Part shown: positions 15,967 to 23,270 of the stretch, in pieces
How the letters are laid out: each line of letters starts with the position of its first letter
Numbering within the stretch: the first letter of the stretch is position 1
Source: Butyricicoccus_A sp964513445
GTDB lineage: Bacteria; Bacillota; Clostridia; Oscillospirales; Butyricicoccaceae
Reading direction: 5' to 3'
DNA length: 39,214 nt
Assembly: GCA_964513445.1 (NCBI GenBank)
Contig: CAZEMM010000011.1
Span: forward strand, 1 to 39,214
Notes under the pieces: generated by a model
Seen by the model: the letters and a program-made list of their open reading frames with translations, nothing else
What the model was told of the DNA's origin: nothing
The model's database searches: none
Program-made: the position numbers and the translations under genes

Positions 15967-17160
15967 ATGCGGCTGCTTCGGCGTATTCCAAAGCTGATAT
16001 TTACCATCTGTTTTGTCGGCTTTCTTGTGCTCGAATTCGTCATCTTCCCATTCAAGCCCAAGGCGGAAACCTCGTATTACGAAAACCGTACGCTCGCCCA
16101 GCAGCCAACCCTCTCGCTGTCCGCATTGTGGGACGGCTCGTTCTTTGACGAACTGGATGCTTATCTGTCCGACCATGCGCTTGGGCGGGAAACGCTCATC
16201 CGCCTGCACACAGATATCGATCTGAACGTCCTACACCGGCTACAGGTCAATGACATCATCCCGTCGGACGGCAAGCTGCTGTATGACTATGGCATCTGTC
16301 CCATTGATACCGAAACGCTCCGACAGTCCGCAGCCGATATGGCAGATCAGCTGCAGCTGCTGAACGATCGCGTTACCTCTTACGGCGGCGTCTTTCTTTA
16401 CGTTGCCGTTCCCGGACAAACAAATTATTACGCGGATAGCTATCCCAGCTGCCTGCAAGGCGCTGTCCGTTACTATTCCGCCGTGCGCGACGTCTTTGTC
16501 GACGAAATGCAGTCGCGCGATATCCCGATTCTTGATATGGAGCCGGTATTTGCGCAGCAGGGCAATCCAGATTGGTATTATTTCGCGACCGATCATCACT
16601 ATAGCTGCTATGGCGCGCTGGCCACCTATCAGGCCGCACAGCGGCGTATTAACGCACTAACCGGTGACCCCCCCCGATATTTGAATACGGACGACTTTGA
16701 TTTTGAAACCATATCCAACCCGTTCACCGGCTCGCGCGGGCGCAAAATATATAATCTGACCGATATTCACGACACGCTGGTCATCGAGCATTTGCGCAAC
16801 CCCGTCGCCTTCCGCCGTTTTGACAACGGTGTCGAAGTCCAGCCGACTTTGTTTTCCCTGCCGGAGGACACGCAGACGTCGGTCAGCTATGCGGCATTTA
16901 TGGGCGGCGACAAGGCGGAAACAATTTTACAGACCGACCGCCCGGAGCTGCCCAATCTGCTGATATTCGGCGATAGCTTTACCAATGCGTTTGAAACCAT
17001 CATTTACGCCGACTACAATGAAACCCGTTCGCTCGATCTGCGGTACTATGAAGACATGGGACTGCTGGACTATGTGGCACAGTTCCAGCCGGACGTCGTC
17101 ATCTGCCTGCGCGATTACACGGGGCTGCTGGAGTCAGAGGGCAACGGAACCATCCGATAA
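15967..17160 (+). CDS. DHHW-family extracellular protein (AlgX/AlgJ-like), second copy
   Basis: The 397-residue protein is a paralogue of the one at 13323-14528, with the same order of motifs: membrane anchor (about 8-28), SYYENRTLAQQP, VPGQTNYY, TDHHYSC (Asp209, His210, His211) and IFGDSFTNAF (Ser337). Unlike the first copy, it keeps the standard GDS block. ATG 15967 follows GAGGAGGTG at ideal spacing. Eight C residues in a row lie inside the gene at 16668-16675 (codons for Asp-Pro-Pro-Arg), a possible slippage site. It ends the cassette before a strong terminator. Two diverged DHHW partners for one MBOAT suggest different steps or acceptors. Confidence 0.88.
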   Translation: MRLLRRIPKLIFTICFVGFLVLEFVIFPFKPKAETSYYENRTLAQQPTLSLSALWDGSFFDELDAYLSDHALGRETLIRLHTDIDLNVLHRLQVNDIIPSDGKLLYDYGICPIDTETLRQSAADMADQLQLLNDRVTSYGGVFLYVAVPGQTNYYADSYPSCLQGAVRYYSAVRDVFVDEMQSRDIPILDMEPVFAQQGNPDWYYFATDHHYSCYGALATYQAAQRRINALTGDPPRYLNTDDFDFETISNPFTGSRGRKIYNLTDIHDTLVIEHLRNPVAFRRFDNGVEVQPTLFSLPEDTQTSVSYAAFMGGDKAETILQTDRPELPNLLIFGDSFTNAFETIIYADYNETRSLDLRYYEDMGLLDYVAQFQPDVVICLRDYTGLLESEGNGTIR

Positions 17161-17204
17161 AAAATACCGTATCGTACGCATGCAAATGCCCGATACGGTA
17201 TTTT
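17161..17204. terminator. Bidirectional terminator between the DHHW cassette and ylmH
   Basis: AAAATACCGTATCG and CGATACGGTATTTT form a perfect 14-bp inverted repeat around a 16-base loop. Each strand ends its hairpin in T residues. It starts directly after the DHHW stop and ends 4 bases before the ylmH stop, so it serves both converging genes. Confidence 0.85.
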
Positions 17205-17207
17205 AAT

Positions 17208-18005
17208 CTATCCTTCAAATCGCTTGAGCGACACGACGATGCGCCCCTTGCGGCTCTCGCCCAGCACATCGTCCACCTCTCCGCGGCCCTTGCCGCGCAG
17301 CGTGATGCGGTCATGCACGCCGATCTCCTTATCCACACGCAGACACTGCTGCTGATTGACATAAACCCGTCCTGCTCGCACCGCATCCGCCGCCCTGGTG
17401 CGCGGCATGCGAAACATCGATGCGACAATGGCGTCCACCCGCATGGAGGCCACCGTATCACGCACCAAATGCACTTTTTCCTCCGGCACCAGCAGTGCTG
17501 TCAGCGGAAGCGCCGATACCGACAGCTGCTTTCGTCCCGCCTTTTCGTAGTTCATCAGCAAAAACGGCACAATTTCCTTCAGCACAATGATGTCCGCGCC
17601 ATGCTCGCCCACCAGGATATCACCGATACAGTCGCGCCGCAGCCCCAGTCCCATCAGGGAGCCGAGATAATCCCGATGGGTCAGCGCATCGCGTTTGCTG
17701 CGCATGCAGCGCACCGCCGCCAGCGGACACTCCTCCTCAACAGCAGATTCCTCCATCCAATCCGGCAGGAACAGCAGAGCCTGCCGCTCCGCGCGGTCAT
17801 AGCCGCCCCAAAACACATGACGCGGATTGCCCAACGCCTCCAGCAGACGGCGCGCCAATGCGCCCTCGTGCAGATCCAAAAAGCGCGTGCTCGTCAAATA
17901 GCCACGCGTCCGGCAGGTCTCCGCCTTTTCTGCTATTCTCGTAAGAAGCAGACGCTCATTCGCGTTTTGTGCAATTTTATCTATGTGATCGCCAATATTT
18001 GCCAT
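17208..18005 (-). CDS. ylmH: YlmH-type S4-domain RNA-binding protein
   Basis: The 265-residue protein has the YlmH layout: an N-terminal helical domain, a central alpha/beta domain (with HRDYLGSLMGLGLRRDCIGD) and a C-terminal S4 RNA-binding domain (about 187-255, ASMFRMPRTRAADAVRAGRV). YlmH proteins bind ribosomal RNA/50S particles, and in Bacillus have been linked to ribosome rescue; in many Firmicutes the gene sits in a division cluster. Here it is alone, diverging from birA. ATG 18005 follows TTTGGAG. Its promoter fully overlaps that of birA (18043-18072). Confidence 0.92.
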   Translation of the reverse strand: MANIGDHIDKIAQNANERLLLTRIAEKAETCRTRGYLTSTRFLDLHEGALARRLLEALGNPRHVFWGGYDRAERQALLFLPDWMEESAVEEECPLAAVRCMRSKRDALTHRDYLGSLMGLGLRRDCIGDILVGEHGADIIVLKEIVPFLLMNYEKAGRKQLSVSALPLTALLVPEEKVHLVRDTVASMRVDAIVASMFRMPRTRAADAVRAGRVYVNQQQCLRVDKEIGVHDRITLRGKGRGEVDDVLGESRKGRIVVSLKRFEG

Positions 18006-18042
18006 TGATTCCGCTCCAAATCCTTGAATTCTTTCAAAAACT

Positions 18043-18072
18043 ATTGTACTGCAATCAATTTTATATTACAAT
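18043..18072. promoter_or_regulatory. Overlapping divergent promoters for ylmH and birA
   Basis: Plus strand: TTGTAC (18044-18049), 17 bases, TACAAT (18067-18072) toward birA. Minus strand: TTGTAA (18066-18071), 17 bases, TACAAT (18043-18048) toward ylmH. The -35 of each promoter is therefore the -10 of the other, so two polymerases could not bind at once. Confidence 0.6.
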
Positions 18073-18113
18073 ATATGTGTTTGAGATCCGGGCGAATCAG
18101 AAAAGCTGACTGC

Positions 18114-18131
18114 ATTGACCGCAGTGTCAAT
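18114..18131 (+). repeat. Inverted repeat in the birA leader
   Basis: ATTGAC (18114-18119) and GTCAAT (18126-18131) are perfect inverted arms with 6 bases between. A second, overlapping dyad ACTGC/GCAGT (18109-18113 and 18121-18125) shares the same centre region. The two cannot form together. It does not resemble the usual BirA operator and may be a binding site or a small leader structure. Confidence 0.3.
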
Positions 18132-18185
18132 ACAGCCCTCCGTCTGGCCGCTTTTCGTTTGCGCCTAAGCAGAAAGGATGAGTTC

Positions 18186-19181
18186 ATGGTACGGGACGCC
18201 GTTTTGCATGCATTGGAAACACATCGTGGCAGCGTGGTCTCCGGCGGCGCGTTGGCGCGCGAGCTGGGTGTTTCACGTACAGCCGTTTGGAAAGCCATTG
18301 CTTCGCTGCGAAAGCAGGGATTTTCCATTACTGCTATCTCCGGCGAGGGGTATTGTCTGTCCCCCGAGAGCGATGCGTTGAGCGTAGCCGGCATTGCGAC
18401 CGAGCTGACGACTCAGACGATGGCACGTGAGCTTCGCGTACTTCCCGTGGTGGATTCCACCAACACCTATATTAAGCAGTGTGCCGCTGAAATGCCGGAT
18501 GGCTTTGCGGTCGTTGCGGACGCACAGACTGCTGGACGCGGCCGATTAGGCCGATCGTTCCTGTCCCCGCCCGGAAGCGGCGTGTACATCAGTATTTTGC
18601 TGCATCCACAGCTGCCGCTCGAGCGCATCAATATGATTACGGTCGGCGCGGCAGTCGCCGTGTGCGAAGCCATTGAAGAGACGGCTGGCTTTACGCCGGA
18701 TATCAAATGGGTTAACGATGTGCTGATGCACGGCAAAAAGCTGTGCGGAATCTTAACCGAGGCCGCCATTGAAGCGGAAAGCGGACAGCTATCCTATGCC
18801 GTTGTCGGCGTCGGTGTCAATATCCGGCAGCCGGAGGATGGTTTGCCGGACGAGCTGCGCGATATCGTCGGCTGTCTGGAGGATTTTTCCTCGCATCCCG
18901 TGCGCCGCAACGCCTTTACTGCCTCATTTTTCAACCGCATGGAGAGCGCTTACCGCTGTATTTTATCCGGCGATACCGCCGCGCTGATCGACCGATACCG
19001 CGCGTTTATTCATTTTCTCGGACAGCCCATTGTCGTGATTCAACAGGGCGTGCGTACCTCGGCTGTCGCTGTCGGCATTAACGATCAGGGGCATCTCATC
19101 ATCGAACAGAACGGACAACGCTCCACACTGTTTGCCGGCGAGATCAGCATCCGCCTGCCGGAGCAACCGGACGGCGCATAG
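18186..19181 (+). CDS. birA: BirA, biotin-protein ligase with DNA-binding domain
   Basis: BirA makes biotinyl-AMP and attaches biotin to carboxylase carrier proteins; forms with a winged helix also repress biotin genes. The 331-residue protein has an N-terminal helix-turn-helix (about 18-45, LARELGVSRTAVWKAIASLR), the biotin/AMP-binding GRGRLGR loop (117-123) in the central domain, KWVNDVLMHGKKLCGIL (174-190) and a C-terminal SH3-like domain. ATG 18186 follows AGAAAGGATGA. No biotin transport or synthesis gene is near. It is followed after 45 bases by a flavoprotein and may be co-transcribed with it. Confidence 0.95.
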   Translation: MVRDAVLHALETHRGSVVSGGALARELGVSRTAVWKAIASLRKQGFSITAISGEGYCLSPESDALSVAGIATELTTQTMARELRVLPVVDSTNTYIKQCAAEMPDGFAVVADAQTAGRGRLGRSFLSPPGSGVYISILLHPQLPLERINMITVGAAVAVCEAIEETAGFTPDIKWVNDVLMHGKKLCGILTEAAIEAESGQLSYAVVGVGVNIRQPEDGLPDELRDIVGCLEDFSSHPVRRNAFTASFFNRMESAYRCILSGDTAALIDRYRAFIHFLGQPIVVIQQGVRTSAVAVGINDQGHLIIEQNGQRSTLFAGEISIRLPEQPDGA

Positions 19182-19226
19182 TCCCTCCCACTCATTTCCC
19201 CGCGTAAAAAGGAGTAATTTGTCCAA

Positions 19227-20129
19227 ATGAAGGATTGTATCATCATTGGAAAAGGCCCCGCAGGTCTTTCCGCCGCATTGTATATCCGTCGAGCCGGCTA
19301 TGAACCGCTGGTGATCGGCAAGGATTCCGGTGCGCTCGGCCAAAGCCACCGTATTGAAAATTATTTTGGTCTGGAACATCCGATCAGCGGCGACGAACTG
19401 TTTCGCCGCGGCTTAAATCAGGTCAATCAAATGGGCATTGAGGTGCTCAGCGACGAGGTTGTCTCCATTCGTGAGACGGAGGATTTTCGTGTCAGCACGG
19501 CATCCGGCCGGATTATTTCCGCCAAATCCATTTTGCTTGCGACCGGAAAGCGCCGCAACGTTTCCATCCCGAACGCCGCGGATTTCTTTGGACGCGGCGT
19601 GAGCCGATGCGCGGTTTGCGATGGCTTCCTGATGCGCAATCGTTCGCTTGCCGTTATTGGCAGCGGCGATCAGGCAGTTGCAGAGCTGAGCCATCTGCGC
19701 CAGCTCACCAATCGTATTGTGTTGTTTACCAACGGCGCCACCATTACAACCGACCGCTTCCCGCGCGATCTGCCGATTCATACCGAACGTATCTTGGAGT
19801 TTTACGGCGATGAGACCGGCTCGCTTGCCGGTATCCGCACCGAGCAGGGCGAATATTCGGTGGACGGTGCGTTCCTCGCGGAGGGCGTTGCCTCTGCTGC
19901 CGATTTCGCGGTGCGTATGGGCGCAATTATGGACGACGGCGACATCAAGGTCGACCGCAAATACCAAACCAATGTTCCCGGCCTGTATGCCGCAGGCGAC
20001 TGCATCGGCGGTGTTTTGCAAATCGCAAAGGCCGTATCGGACGGCGCGCTTGCCGCGCTGAATATCATTGATTATCTGCGCGAGAAAAATGAGCGGTCTG
20101 CCAGCCAGAACACAGGCGCATCGGAATAA
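19227..20129 (+). CDS. Thioredoxin-reductase-like FAD flavoprotein with unusual NAD(P) domain
   Basis: The 300-residue protein has an FAD-binding N-terminus (IIIGKGPAGLSAALYIRRAG), a redox pair Cys128-Ala-Val-Cys131 followed by DGF as in thioredoxin reductases, and a second FAD motif near the end (VPGLYAAGDCIGG). In the dinucleotide domain the usual GGGNSA and HRRxxxR signatures for NADPH are absent; the matching segments read VIGSGDQAVAEL and IVLFTNGATIT. That pattern is seen in flavin thioredoxin reductases that use other donors, for example ferredoxin-dependent clostridial forms. No thioredoxin gene is adjacent. GGAG is 12 bases upstream of ATG 19227, which is rather long. Confidence 0.88.
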   Translation: MKDCIIIGKGPAGLSAALYIRRAGYEPLVIGKDSGALGQSHRIENYFGLEHPISGDELFRRGLNQVNQMGIEVLSDEVVSIRETEDFRVSTASGRIISAKSILLATGKRRNVSIPNAADFFGRGVSRCAVCDGFLMRNRSLAVIGSGDQAVAELSHLRQLTNRIVLFTNGATITTDRFPRDLPIHTERILEFYGDETGSLAGIRTEQGEYSVDGAFLAEGVASAADFAVRMGAIMDDGDIKVDRKYQTNVPGLYAAGDCIGGVLQIAKAVSDGALAALNIIDYLREKNERSASQNTGASE

Positions 20130-20156
20130 ATTCCGCTGCTAGCATATTACACAGCG

Positions 20157-20195
20157 AACCCGTCGGGATGCAATATCTCGACGGGTTTCTTCTTA
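20157..20195 (+). terminator. Terminator after the flavoprotein gene
   Basis: AACCCGTCG (20157-20165) pairs with CGACGGGTT (20179-20187), with an inner GAT/ATC pairing. The plus strand continues TTCTTCTT. The minus side has no T-run, so it mainly stops plus-strand transcription and only weakly serves the converging Cys-rich gene. Confidence 0.7.
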
Positions 20196-20555
20196 CTGAT
20201 CTTCCGCGCAGCCGGTACAGCCCGGACATTTGCTCTGCTCCGGGTCATACGACATCAGCGAGCCCTCTGTCAAACGCTGTAAATGATAGACACGCTCATT
20301 GACCATATCCCAGAAGCAATAGGGCAGGTGGTCACGGTGGCCGCGATGGATCAGCACGCACTCCCAGCACTTACCGTGATGCGGACAGGCCTCCGGACAG
20401 GAGCAGTAATCAATCCCGCTGTCCTTGATCTCCTGAAGCGCCTCCATCTTGATTTTGTACTGCTCCGCCGGCGTCATCTTTCCCTCGCGTCCCATCTTGT
20501 CCTGCAAAATCATCTTTTCATTCCAGTCAACGCGTACTTCCCTTTTTTTATCCAT
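20193..20555 (-). CDS. Cysteine-rich conserved protein, possible metal or Fe-S binder
   Basis: The 120-residue protein has about eight Cys in its last 75 residues. These include CSCPEACPHHGKCWECV, then HRGHRDHLPYCFW, and a tail CPGCTGC. The middle block resembles the small Cys-rich DUF6485-type proteins of Clostridia (CxCxxxxCxxHGxCxxC). Function is unknown; zinc or iron-sulfur binding is likely. The N-terminal 40 residues are charged and helical. ATG 20555 follows AAGAAGGAA. It has a near-consensus promoter of its own, diverging from the FAH gene. Confidence 0.85.
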   Translation of the reverse strand: MDKKREVRVDWNEKMILQDKMGREGKMTPAEQYKIKMEALQEIKDSGIDYCSCPEACPHHGKCWECVLIHRGHRDHLPYCFWDMVNERVYHLQRLTEGSLMSYDPEQSKCPGCTGCAEDQ

Positions 20556-20593
20556 TACAGATTCCTTCTTTCTGCTTTATGTTACATTTTATA

Positions 20594-20622
20594 ATAATAG
20601 CATATCTGACAAATATTGTCAA
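20594..20622 (-). promoter_or_regulatory. Promoter of the Cys-rich gene with a dyad at its -35
   Basis: On the minus strand TTGACA (20617-20622) and TATTAT (20594-20599) are 17 bases apart. TGACAA-ATA-TTGTCA (20607-20621 on the plus strand) is a perfect inverted repeat lying over the -35, where a repressor could act. Confidence 0.7.
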
Positions 20623-20646
20623 CATACGACGCAAAAAAATTGGCAA

Positions 20647-20675
20647 TTGCTTTGCCTGTCCACTGCGCGTATACT
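20647..20675 (+). promoter_or_regulatory. Promoter of the FAH-family gene with a dyad at its -35
   Basis: TTGCTT (20647-20652) and TATACT (20670-20675) are 17 bases apart. GGCAA (20642-20646) and TTGCC (20652-20656) flank the -35 as an inverted repeat. The ATG at 20709 is 33 bases after the -10. Confidence 0.5.
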
Positions 20676-20708
20676 AAGGTTATAACCAGCAAAGGAGACG
20701 AGTTTTTC

Positions 20709-21578
20709 ATGAAGCTATATACCTATGCGCGTCTGGACGGCAGCGCGCATCTCGCCGTCGAACTGCGCGGCAATCTGTACGATTTGGAGCAGTTCGGACT
20801 GTTTATTCCGGATATGAACGCATTGATCGACGTATTTGATACCGTCCGGAATAAAATTGTTCCGCATGCGGATATGCAGCCGCTTGACCGCAGCTGCATG
20901 AAGCTGCTCGCACCGATTGTGCATCCGAAGCAGGATATCATCTGCCTCGGCATCAATTACGCCGCGCACGCGGAGGAGGCCGCTAAATTCCACAGCGAAG
21001 CGTTTGGCTTTGAGCGCCGCAAAACGGTTTATTTCAGCAAGCGCGCCTCTGCGCTGACCGGCGACGGTGCGGAGATCCCCTCCTATCCCGGTCTGGTGGA
21101 CAGCCTGGATTATGAATGCGAGCTTGCCGTTGTGATCGGGCGCGACGCCTTTGGCGTTCCGAAAGGTCAGTCAGAATCATATATCTTTGGCTATACGATA
21201 CTCAATGACGTATCCGCCCGCAACTTACAGACAGCACACCAGCAATGGTATTTTGGCAAGAGCCTTGATGGCTTTACGCCATGCGGCCCATGCATTGTGA
21301 CGGCAGATGAAATCGCCTTTCCGCCCGCGCTGCGCATCACAAGCCGCATCAACGGTGAACTGCGGCAGGACAGCAATACGTCCCTGCTCATCCGCACGAT
21401 TCCGGAAATCATCGCGGAATTATCGCAGGGCATGACACTGCGCGCCGGAACTATTCTTGCAACCGGCACACCGGCTGGTGTCGGCATGGGCTTTGACCCG
21501 CCGAAATTCCTACAGCCCGGTGATGAAGTCATCTGCGAAATTGAAGGAATCGGCGCGCTGCGCAATATTGTAAAATAA
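20709..21578 (+). CDS. Fumarylacetoacetate hydrolase (FAH) family protein
   Basis: FAH-superfamily enzymes hydrolyse or decarboxylate acyl-pyruvate and oxo-acid substrates with a divalent metal. The 289-residue protein has a divergent N-terminal domain and the conserved catalytic core from about residue 75: IICLGINYAAHAEE, metal ligands Glu136 and Glu138 in YECELAVVIG, Asp167 in NDVSARN, and the C-terminal ATGTPAGVGMGF. The core suggests an acylpyruvase or oxaloacetate decarboxylase-like activity, but the substrate cannot be read from sequence. ATG 20709 follows AAAGGAG. A HAD phosphatase gene follows after 89 bases. Confidence 0.93.
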   Translation: MKLYTYARLDGSAHLAVELRGNLYDLEQFGLFIPDMNALIDVFDTVRNKIVPHADMQPLDRSCMKLLAPIVHPKQDIICLGINYAAHAEEAAKFHSEAFGFERRKTVYFSKRASALTGDGAEIPSYPGLVDSLDYECELAVVIGRDAFGVPKGQSESYIFGYTILNDVSARNLQTAHQQWYFGKSLDGFTPCGPCIVTADEIAFPPALRITSRINGELRQDSNTSLLIRTIPEIIAELSQGMTLRAGTILATGTPAGVGMGFDPPKFLQPGDEVICEIEGIGALRNIVK

Positions 21579-21667
21579 GCACCCCCTTGATACCACCATC
21601 GCACCGGAAACGTCACGCCGTTCGTCTGTGCGAATCATCGTTTATTCTATATGAAAGGATATCTGCT

Positions 21668-22492
21668 ATGTCCATTTCCTGTATCGCGCTCGATCTTGAC
21701 GGCACGACGCTGTTTGACCACAACACACTGACCGGCCGCACCCGTCGCGCGCTGGAGCAGGCGGCGGCACGCGGCATCCATATCGTCGTGGCAAGCGGCC
21801 GCTGCTTCGATTCCCTCCCCTCCTGTATTACGGAATTACCCGTTATTCGTTACGCGATCACCTCAAATGGCGCGGCGGTCTATGAAATCCCCAAGCGCTG
21901 CATAAAGCGCTTTGCTATCCCGCAGGCAGCGGTTGACGCGATTGAACAGATTGCACATGCCGCAGAGACCCCATTGGAGCTGTTCTATAACGGCGGCGCA
22001 TATGCCTCGGCGCGCTTTCTCAGTGACCCGACCGCGTACGGCGTTCCGCCCACATCCGTGCGCTATCTGCAAAGCACACGCAGTCCGCTGTCCGATGTCG
22101 ACGCGTTTCTCCATGCGCACCGACACGAGCTGGACAGCATTGATTTATTGGTCCGGCATCCGGACGATTTTGCACCGCTTTGCGCCAAAATACAGACGGA
22201 AATACCGGATATTTACATCACCAGCTCTGCTGCAAACCGCATTGAAATTTCCTCCCATCAGGCAGGAAAGCACAATGGCCTAGCTTTTTTGCTGCGGCAG
22301 CTGGATATTCCTCCGGCAGAAGCGGCAGCCTTTGGCGATGCGGATAACGATATTGATATGCTGCGCTACGTCGAGCACGGGCTTGCGGTCGAAAATGCCA
22401 CGGCGCGCTGCAAAGCAGCTGCATCGCGCATCGTACCTGCCAATACGGCGGACGGCGTCGCGGAGGGCATCAAGTGGCTGCTGAGGCTGTAA
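21668..22492 (+). CDS. Cof-type HAD-superfamily phosphatase
   Basis: The 274-residue protein is a type IIB HAD phosphatase, a group acting on sugar phosphates, FMN and similar metabolites. Motif I is LDLDGTTL with nucleophile Asp9 and acid Asp11; motif II is VVASGR; motif III Lys is in the SSHQAGKHNGLAFLL stretch; motif IV is FGDADNDIDML. The cap domain lies between motifs II and III. ATG 21668 follows GAAAGGA. It is probably co-transcribed with the FAH-family gene, though no substrate link is evident. Confidence 0.94.
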   Translation: MSISCIALDLDGTTLFDHNTLTGRTRRALEQAAARGIHIVVASGRCFDSLPSCITELPVIRYAITSNGAAVYEIPKRCIKRFAIPQAAVDAIEQIAHAAETPLELFYNGGAYASARFLSDPTAYGVPPTSVRYLQSTRSPLSDVDAFLHAHRHELDSIDLLVRHPDDFAPLCAKIQTEIPDIYITSSAANRIEISSHQAGKHNGLAFLLRQLDIPPAEAAAFGDADNDIDMLRYVEHGLAVENATARCKAAASRIVPANTADGVAEGIKWLLRL

Positions 22493-22521
22493 TTTCCGTT
22501 GCCATATCCGTCCAACAGACG

Positions 22522-22545
22522 GAGGGTGAGATCCCTCATCCTGTT
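22522..22545 (+). terminator. Weak terminator after the HAD gene
   Basis: GAGGG (22522-22526) pairs with CCCTC (22533-22537), and a TTTTT run follows after a short gap. It overlaps the stop of the converging permease gene. Confidence 0.3.
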
Positions 22546-23267
22546 TTTGCATCCCTCCATGTAAGCGCCGCCACAGAAAACGCCGTAAAAATCGCAAAAA
22601 ACACAGCACAGCTGATGAAAAACGGCACATAATCCAGCGCGCGGTCAGGATTGTTCGCGCGCATGCCGAGACAGAGCAGCGAATACGGCACGTACAGGCC
22701 ATATCCTTTTGCCATAGCTGAGAGACCGACCATGCTGCCTGCCATGGCGATACCGACGGGGACGGCAAACGAACGGATGACCAGCGCGAGAAACAATTGC
22801 AGCGCGCATACCGCGAGTGCGCCGCACCAGCCGCATACAAACCATTCCGGCAGCTCCGGCGGCAGCGGCGCTGTCAGGCCGCACAGCTTTCCGCTGATGA
22901 CATATAACACAAATGTCCACAGCAGCGTGCCCGTGCTCTGCACCATCACCACTGCCAGCTTCGCGCAAACCAATTGAAGCTTGGATACCGGCATGGTCAG
23001 CGTCTGATTCCAATTGTGCGCGCTGTGCTCCAGCCGCCACAGATACGCGCACAAAATACCCGTGAGCAGCGGCAGGAAAAAGTAACAGGAAAACAGCGTG
23101 TGCTGCGTCCACAGCGAATACCATTCCGTCGTCAAAATTTCCAGATTTCCCAAATAATTGAACGTTCCAAAGAATGCCGAAAATAACGGCAGAATGAAAA
23201 ACGCCAGCCAAACCGGAGAACGGCGCAGCTTGAGCCGTTCCGCCTTCCATATCGCATAAAACCGCAT
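22536..23267 (-). CDS. LanE/G-type ABC-2 permease, second subunit
   Basis: The 243-residue protein has six predicted membrane helices and the N-terminal pattern of lantibiotic immunity permeases (AIWKAERLKLRRSPVWLAFF). It also carries a cytoplasmic loop LEHSAHNWNQTLTMPVSKLQ, found in MutE/EpiE/SpaE-like subunits. With the neighbouring permease and ATPase it would pump antimicrobial peptides away from the membrane. ATG 23267 follows AGGAGGTG, which overlaps the end of the upstream permease gene. No lantibiotic precursor or modification gene is in the window, so a resistance role is more likely than self-immunity. Confidence 0.92.
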   Translation of the reverse strand: MRFYAIWKAERLKLRRSPVWLAFFILPLFSAFFGTFNYLGNLEILTTEWYSLWTQHTLFSCYFFLPLLTGILCAYLWRLEHSAHNWNQTLTMPVSKLQLVCAKLAVVMVQSTGTLLWTFVLYVISGKLCGLTAPLPPELPEWFVCGWCGALAVCALQLFLALVIRSFAVPVGIAMAGSMVGLSAMAKGYGLYVPYSLLCLGMRANNPDRALDYVPFFISCAVFFAIFTAFSVAALTWRDAKTG

Positions 23268-23270
23268 CGC

